Below, one piece after another: positions 57,977-64,000 of a stretch of DNA of 64,000 bases. This DNA comes from Telopea speciosissima (taxonomy: Eukaryota; Streptophyta; Magnoliopsida; Proteales; Proteaceae). The position numbers and the translations under genes are program-made. Every line of letters starts with the position of its first letter. The first letter of the stretch is position 1. The notes beneath the pieces are model-generated. The model had not been told where the DNA came from. It was given only the letters and a program-made list of their open reading frames with translations, and ran no database searches. The stretch spans positions 67,884,984-67,948,983 of the forward strand of contig NC_057919.1 of assembly GCF_018873765.1 (NCBI RefSeq). The letters are read 5' to 3'.

Positions 57977-59321
57977 GGCTCTCTTTGGTATCATTTCTCT
58001 TTGGTATCATTTGTATTTTTTATTTCTACCTATTTAACAAAAATCATTTGTGAAAACCATTTTTTTGTCAAAACATAAAAATTGTTTGGTAACCACTACA
58101 CAGAATAGATTGTAGACAGAAATATGTTTGAGATACCTAGGTGCATAATAGTTTTTTGAAGAGGGTGGGTGGAGAGATACCACCTTTACCCATCTTCTTC
58201 CCAAAGCATGAACTCAGAACCCAAATCCGGTGCCCATAAACTCCCCAGCTTTTTCAGAACCCAAATCTCTCTCTCTCTCTCTCTCTCCCTCTCTCTCCTG
58301 TAAATATCATCTAACTCGATCATTTTCACTTGCTGAGTGAATCTCTGTGTTTGCTGGCAATGGCAAGATTAGTTGTCATCACCGGAGAACTATTCAGATC
58401 GGCGTTTGAAGATGATGCCTTTGTTGACGAGTGATTTCATCGTTTTCCGGGTAAGAAGCATCATCACTCTATTATCAGATCTTGCCTTCGATAAATGTTC
58501 GATCCCTACATGCTAACTCTAATTTTCGAAAACTGTAAATCATAACTCTGATAATTGTGATTAATTCGGTAATCTGTATCATATGATCCTCTTCTTCTCT
58601 CTTTTTTTTTTTTTCTTCTCTACAGCTCAAGGTTAAGGTTTCAGTCGGTCTAGGGTTATTAGGTTCTCACCTTTTTTAGATCCCTTGTTTTTGTCTCTCT
58701 TTTCTTCTTTCGAGAGACAAGATCCTTTCGCTGCTTTGTACAATTCTGGAATGGAAGCATTTCAGAGGTGAAAAAGAGAAACGGATTTCATTTTTTCTCA
58801 TTCCAGATTTCTTCTCCATTCTAATCTAATCTAATCTAACCTTCCAAAATAGCAAAGATGAGTTTAAGCACTGCTGTCGAAGAAGATTCGACACCATGAA
58901 TACATCTCCCGGAAGATTTCGATTGGCAAAATGTTGGACAAATCCAAGATCTTTTTCCTCAGTACCACGCTCTTCTCTGGAGTCTCTGCTACCCTTTACC
59001 ATGTCGTCGTCCTCAAGACTCGGCAACAGTAGGAGGAGGAAGAAGGAGTTGGAAGAGGGTTGATATTTCTAATTAAACCTGAAAAATGACGCTCTTACCC
59101 TTTGATTTTGAGACCTATCAACACGTGCTCATTAAAGTCACCGCATAAATGGTCAAAAGTGATTTTTGGCCAAAAACCATAAACGACTTTCCATCTCTTT
59201 TTGGTTTTTGATTTTTTTCACTCTTTTTTAAATAGAAACAGGCTCCATAAACGATACCAAACACAACCAAAAATATTTTTTAAGACAAAAATAAAAAATA
59301 AAAACTATACCAAAGATGGCC
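57977..59321. mobile_element. TIR element carrying a captured gene fragment, 1.35 kb
   Basis: Ends GGCTCTCTTTGGTAT ... ATACCAAAGATGGCC (imperfect inverted repeats), with the left TTA shared with the neighbouring Harbinger element (57,974-57,976) and another TTA at 59,322-59,324. The 3-base TTA duplication suggests the PIF/Harbinger group. No transposase is present. The interior (about 58,200-59,060) is derived from a host mitochondrial-carrier gene. Confidence 0.85.
58240..59032 (+). pseudogene. Captured mitochondrial carrier (SLC25A44-like) 5' fragment
   Basis: Contains an apparent 5' leader with CT repeats (58,266-58,300) and a small upstream frame (58,360-58,434). It then has the start of a mitochondrial substrate carrier: an ATG at 58,858, MSLSTAVEEDSTP, a stop, IHLPEDFDWQ, a frameshift, then MLDKSKIFFL, TLFSGVSATLYHVVVLKTRQ, ending in a stop at 59,030. 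This resembles the N-terminus and first transmembrane helix of plant SLC25A44-type carriers, where the carrier signature P of 'YPVVVLKTR' is His here. Only the first exon region is present. The fragment lies wholly inside the TIR element, so it was transduplicated. Confidence 0.75.
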
Positions 59322-59459
59322 TTAAGCATTAGAGAGTCCCTCTCAAAGTCACATCTGACCCTTTGTTGTCTCTGTTGTTCTATTTTTGCAGGCCACCCTA
59401 CGCCGCGTAAGGACCATCACAATTTTTGTGACTAACAGTTACTATTATAAAAAATTGGC

Positions 59460-59982
59460 CATTTAGCATAATGGGTATATTGTGGAAATAATCCACAAAA
59501 TTTACCATGTCGTATACCAGGTATATGAGATATCTGGTTGAAATAATTCAAAACATTTGGCATGTGACAAATTAAAAGGATCTTTTATCTAAAATTGGAA
59601 ATATACTTTAATCATAATTTCTAATGATCCCAATCGATCGATCCATATTAATCCGGTTTCCAATTCCATTTTAATGGTGCGACACATTAACAATACCGGA
59701 AAATATATTCTAGTAATCTCCTGAGCCCTTTCATCCTTCTTCCTCCAGTTTCGAGAATGTGAAGGAAAGAGAGAGAAACATATATAGCTACAAAAAGCAA
59801 CACAAGACCGTGACACGAAAAGTATCACTATAGAGATGACTAGAAGCTTCAGCCACGTATTAAACAATCATGCCACTTGGCTAAATACTGAACTCCACAA
59901 ACTTTCGTGATTCATCCGGAGAGACTCTGCCTTCTTCGTTACTTAGAAGTCAAAATTAGAGAGAATAAGAACGAAAGAAGGA
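59460..59982 (+). promoter_or_regulatory. Upstream region of the 60-kb gene
   Basis: No coding. A CCACGTA core (about 59,852-59,858) resembles ABA/stress-responsive (ABRE/G-box-like) elements. The leader is purine-rich up to the ATG at 59,983. Regulatory meaning is speculative. Confidence 0.3.
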
Positions 59983-60800
59983 ATGATATCAAGACTAGCA
60001 ACAACGATGAGGTCCGGTGAGCTCGTCTCTGCCTTGGTCAGCAAGCAAGTCTCACAATGGGTAAGAGCGGCGAGTTCGACGAGTCGGACCGCAGACCCTG
60101 CAATTCACTCGGAAGACCCTGAAGTACTCTCTCTCTCTCTCTCTCTCTCTCTGTCCTTTTCATTCTCGTGTGCAGTATTGTGTAAAACAAGTAGATTTGA
60201 TATGTTTAATTAATTTAATTGCAGGGAATAGACGCAGAAGTGGTTGGGAGGGCTGTCGCCGCTGAAAAAGAAGAAAAACAAAGACAGCTAGAAGAAAAAA
60301 GCAGAGAGGTAAAGGAAGAAAACGCACCATTTTCGTCGGGAAAGTTACCTTACTTGCCGTCGCAGCCTAAGTTGGAGAGTACAGGTGTAAAGCCTCCTCT
60401 GGAACCCATAATCCAACAGAAGCGGCGCTCCCATGCTACCTCTTCTCAGGATGTAAGCTGTGTGGGTGTGGATGGTTCGCCAGCTTTGCCGACAGGGGGT
60501 GATGATGGTGATGGAGAAGATGAATTGGCCAATTATTACAAGCATCACAAACCATCTCCGTTGTCGGAAGTTGAATTTGTCGATACAAGGAAGCCCATCA
60601 CTCGGGCCACCGATGGGACCGCTGACTCGGTTGAGTACGGCGGTGAACCGGATGTTATTGGGTGGAGAGAGGAGCAGCTGGATACAGCCGAGGAAGCTCT
60701 CCAGAGAGCTGTTAGGATGTGGAGGGAGAATGCCATGAGAGGCGATCCAGATTCTCCACAGTCCAGGGCTCTCCGAGCTATGCTGGGTGAACTCAACTAA
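59983..60800 (+). CDS. Conserved plant protein of unknown function, probably mitochondrial
   Basis: Exons 59983-60123 and 60225-60800 join in frame to 238 aa. The 101-base intron contains a CT microsatellite next to the donor. The N-terminus (MISRLATTMRSGELVSALVS) has Arg, Ser and Leu but no acidic residues until Glu14, followed by QWVRAASSTSR, and looks like a mitochondrial presequence. Next come a Glu/Lys-rich coiled segment (AAEKEEKQRQLEEKSREVKE), SSGKLPYLPSQPKLESTGVK, an acidic Asp/Gly stretch, EVEFVDTRKPITRATDGTAD, and a C-terminal helix (EEQLDTAEEALQRAVRMWRE, then AMRGDPDSPQSRALRAMLGE). I recognise this as a plant-wide conserved protein type, sometimes annotated as LEA-like or seed-maturation-related, but no reaction is known to me. 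Its hydrophilic make-up fits a stress or structural role. No frame damage. Confidence 0.88.
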
Positions 60801-61040
60801 GAAAACACCAAATACTAACTATGTTTCTCTTGTTTGATCCATATAGAACTTCTCTGTTTTCTAAAGCTTCAATCAGTAAGAAAGAAGAGAATATGTAAAT
60901 TATTTGAAATTTCACTTGTACAAAACAAATGTTCCTTTTATACTGAGATGTTGCCTTCTTTTCCAAACCTAAGGTTATGGGCTTGGGCTGTATTTCCTTT
61001 TAAAGGAAACGGGTAAATTGGGTTGTTACCTTTCTCAATT
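60801..61040. other. 3' flank of the 60-kb gene
   Basis: Presumed 3' untranslated region; no further gene. Confidence 0.4.
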
Positions 61041-61175
61041 CGACTCCTCTATGTCCGGCTGCCCCTACTGTCATGTGCACCGCCACACAAGTAAGGTGGA
61101 ATGTACCGCTTTACCCTTGTCCGCGATTATGTGAGGGTGCATGGTAGTACTGGGCAGGCGGAAGTAGAGGAGTCG
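61041..61175. mobile_element. Foldback MITE-like element
   Basis: Arms begin CGACTCCTCTA and end TAGAGGAGTCG. The interior has GGCTGCCC, CACCGCCACAC and TTACCCTTGTCCG. Same family design as 17,151-17,323. Confidence 0.75.
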
Positions 61176-62262
61176 GATCCCTTGGTTGTTCGTTCTTTTG
61201 TTATGTTGTTTTTTTAGTATCATTGATCGATTTTTACTTCTATAAGAAGGTCTAACATTAGCGAAAACTTAAAATAAAACATTTAAAAAAGAATTTATCA
61301 CGTGTTAAGAAAAAGTTAATAATGTGTTCAAAGCATGATTGAATTTTTTCATAGTCAAGATGATGGGTTTAGATGGTGTCCATAGGGTATAGGAGATCAA
61401 TGGATTATAATATCTTCTTTTTTTTTTCCAGATAAAAATGAAGAAATATTATAAATCTTGTACCATAAAGGGCAAAACAATTATGACTCTTGACAGACAG
61501 TATTTTTCTTGCATCAAAAAACTCTTACTATAGGTTAATTTTTTGGGATTGGTGTGATTAAATTTTCATTTTAAAAAAAAATAAAAATTCTTACTATAAA
61601 ATTAGATAATAGAAAGAATGTGAAAGTTTTCATTTTGACGTAATTTCTTTTCTAAAATTAAAGTGATAATGTCATTGGATTCTTAAGTTATGATTATATA
61701 TAATCATCCTATTGAAGAGGTGGAAACTACTCTCTCTATTGGTCAGGTATATCCAACCCCATGGTAAAGGAATCGGTGCGATCTTATATAAAACTAGGTT
61801 TAAGGTGTTTCTTTTGCCGATTTCTATCAATTTTTAACTGATTCAGTCGACTTTGAGAACCGATTTGGATCCCAATTCCTGTTTTTGCAAGTCCTGGTTT
61901 TTTTTTTTTTTGGTAAACAATTTGAATGTAAAATTTAGCATATGGCAAGTAAACAAAATCATTCCCAGTTATCCATTCAATTGAAATTACCAAATCATCC
62001 TTCCATGTGAGTGACTTTTTTTTTTTTGGCTAGTAGTGCGTGATTTGATTAAGTGGACCAGTGCAGACCATTAAGTGTGTGATCAACAAGGAATCTTTTT
62101 GCTGACCTAGTGACAGCTAATGAGCTAAATTGGTTAATGTAATTCCCTGACTCAGTTTGGATCCAGTCTCCTTAGTACATATCTTTTGCTTCGTGGTTTT
62201 TGTATGGTTAGTGTCATTTTTATTATTGTTGCAAAAGCATTGATAATGACTAGTTCAATTCG
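61176..62262. other. AT-rich intergenic DNA
   Basis: No gene or element recognised. Confidence 0.45.
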
Positions 62263-62263
62263 A

Positions 62264-62420
62264 GTCCTCTACTTCCGCCTGCCTTTATTGTCGTGTGTGT
62301 TTCACATATAAGTAACGTGGAATGTACCGCCTTATCTCTGTCTGAGCGAAGGTAAGGCGGTACTTTCCTCTATGCTTGTGTGTAGGAACGCATGACAGTA
62401 CCAGTTATAGCTCTACTACT
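62264..62420. mobile_element. Foldback MITE-like element, diverged
   Basis: GTCCTCTACTTCCGCCTGCC start, GGAATGTACCGCCTTA / TAAGGCGGTACTTTCC inner pairing around CTGTCTGAGCG, and a GCTCTACTAC end. It shares GTGGAATGTACCG with the element at 61.04 kb. Confidence 0.65.
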
Positions 62421-64000
62421 ATTCTTCTCCCTTTTGTGACTTTGTAGTACTTCTTTTTCCCTTCGGTAGCCCATGTAGGGTTATAGAAATTGGCCAAGAT
62501 TGAATCCGATCGTTCCATATTGATCTGGATCAGACAGATTTACCCTTGCATGCATTTTTTTTAAAAACAAATGTTTTACATTTTTACCTTTGATCTGGAT
62601 TGATCTACCGATATGGGATCACTTTGTACCTATCCAATTCAGACGATTCCCCTTATCTGCTATTTTGATCCCTAGAACCGTGAGCCCATGTGGCCTATCA
62701 TTTTCTGTACTTTTGTTTTGACGATAAAAGAAATCTTGCTGTCCATTTCACCTATACTTCCCACCATCCGATGAGTTCTTGTCACCTTAAACTTTGACCA
62801 TCTAGGTGGATTTCCATTTTCCGTCAATATTGAAATCTTGAGATTAAGTCATATTATATGAGATTAATACCAAAATTGACATATTGAATACGTCACATAT
62901 ATAGTGTTTTAAGTTTAAGCTTACCATGAATCAAGGGAGAGACCTGATGGTGCTAATATACTTCATTGGTAAAATCTATGGCAACAGTGTCTTTTAAGCT
63001 CTTGAAATATTTGTTTCTGTAGTTAGAGGGTTCTCTGTTATTGAGGTTTTTCATAATCGCAATAATACGTATTTCATATTGCTGTGATTGTTAATTGTAT
63101 TTTTATTTTTACGATTATAAATATATTTGTTACTGTAATTTGTAAATACCGCAGCAATAAGTATCCCATATACATTTGTTGCTGCGATTTGTAAATACCG
63201 CAGCAATAGTAATACACATGTTAATAGAAATTTTTTATCAATGATATTAATGAAATTGATATATCAAAAATTATTTTTTATTAGATTAATTTTATATTAT
63301 TAAATTGATACATTTTTAATATTCATGAAGTGAAGAAGGGAAGAGAAAAAGATGAGTAACAAGAAGAAAAAGAAAAAGACAAAAAGAAGAAGATAGAATT
63401 GAATGACTGTTGCATGAGACTCCGTCGTATGGCTTATCAACATTGCAACTAACTAGACTTCTAAGTGGAAGAAGTAGAAGTAGTGATGCATTCAACCATG
63501 TGGGCCAACCATCTTCTCCATAAACTTCGATAAAAGGAGAAAAATATTTAACAAAAAAAAAAATTCTTTATGTAAAAAAATATACTTTTAAGGGAAAAAT
63601 AACACTACCTAATCACGTAGTTCTTGCGCTCAGACACATAACCACATGAAAATACCGCCCTACTCACAATGAAATAAAATATCACATCTATAGTGATGCC
63701 CTTGCATGCGTTCTCAATGGATCTTGCACTGATGCAAAATTAAATGATCAAACAATGATCTCATGCCCTAATTTTAAATAAGGATCTCTCTAAGTAACAT
63801 CTCTATATATATATTTAAACCTTGACACTCTCTTTTAAAGAGAAAGTTTTTCTTTGTTAGGCAGTGAAGGTTCACCACACATCCTAGGATTCACAAATTC
63901 TTATAGGGTTTTAATATGTTTTCCAAAATACCTTCCTTTGTGCTTCTGAAACCTGCAGATCCATTCACCGAGGCTTAAGGAAAACTCAAGGTTTCAAAAA
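62421..64000. other. AT-rich intergenic DNA with a short tandem repeat
   Basis: No gene. At 63,126-63,208 a 33-base block (TGTAAATACCGCAGCAATA core) occurs twice 50 bases apart. Each copy is itself a dyad (TTGCTGCG ... CGCAGCAA). A weaker third copy begins near 63,057. Confidence 0.5.

Overview
The window is nuclear DNA from a flowering plant. It has spliced genes with GT-AG introns, an Au-type plant SINE, Copia LTR retrotransposons, an L1-type LINE, PIF/Harbinger and hAT-like DNA elements, and endogenous plant pararetrovirus fragments. The sequence alone does not fix the species. Only three complete host genes are visible, and most of the rest is repeats and broken gene copies.

Layout: 1-205 holds the 3' end of an unidentified gene. 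1,169-6,180 is a decayed PIF/Harbinger transposon with a Myb/SANT-like ORF and a transposase, both on the minus strand, and a TAA target duplication. 6.2-10.4 kb is mostly non-coding, with a hairpin and two LINE tails. 10,705-15,233 (+) is a complete ten-exon importin-alpha gene (530 aa). An Au SINE sits in its long seventh intron. 17.15 kb is a near-perfect foldback element, and 17.85-18.21 kb is a broken ADP/ATP carrier copy. 19.6-21.23 kb (-) is an intron-containing importin-alpha pseudogene. It abuts pararetrovirus RT/RNase H sequence (21.3-22.4 kb). A Copia element (22,468-29,056; TSD AATCC) lies directly beside that segment. A second pararetrovirus segment in the opposite orientation follows (29.7-31.1 kb), then a gag-only Copia derivative (31,518-34,458; TSD ATAAT).

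34.7-35.05 kb is a C-rich minisatellite. 36.3-39.3 kb (-) is a second importin-alpha pseudogene, broken by a foldback/palindrome and a retroelement fragment. 39.96-43.58 kb repeats exons 7-5 of that pseudogene. A TRIM element inserted there, and a TRIM/pseudogene chimera was then tandemly triplicated (about 760 bp per unit). A hAT-like element later entered the middle unit. 43.8-44.77 kb is a 5'-truncated LINE. 44.8-45.24 kb looks like the primer-site and leader region of a pararetrovirus.

45.97 and 48.74 kb carry two hAT-like non-autonomous elements. 50,114-50,761 (+) is a small B-class GATA factor with an LLM motif (148 aa). 52.97-53.59 kb is a large foldback. 54,842-57,973 is a PIF/Harbinger element with an apparently intact three-exon transposase and, unusually, a GRF-type zinc-finger ORF in place of a recognisable Myb/SANT ORF. 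A second TIR element (57,977-59,321) carries a captured mitochondrial-carrier gene fragment and is inserted immediately next to it at the same TTA. 59,983-60,800 (+) is a two-exon gene for a conserved plant protein of unknown function with a mitochondrial-type N-terminus. The remainder to 64,000 holds foldback elements and AT-rich DNA.

The three intact genes are unrelated: nuclear import, transcriptional control, and an unknown, probably mitochondrial, protein. The main interest is structural. Several insertions are dated relative to one another by empty sites in duplicated copies, and two DNA transposons carry gene sequence that is not their own.
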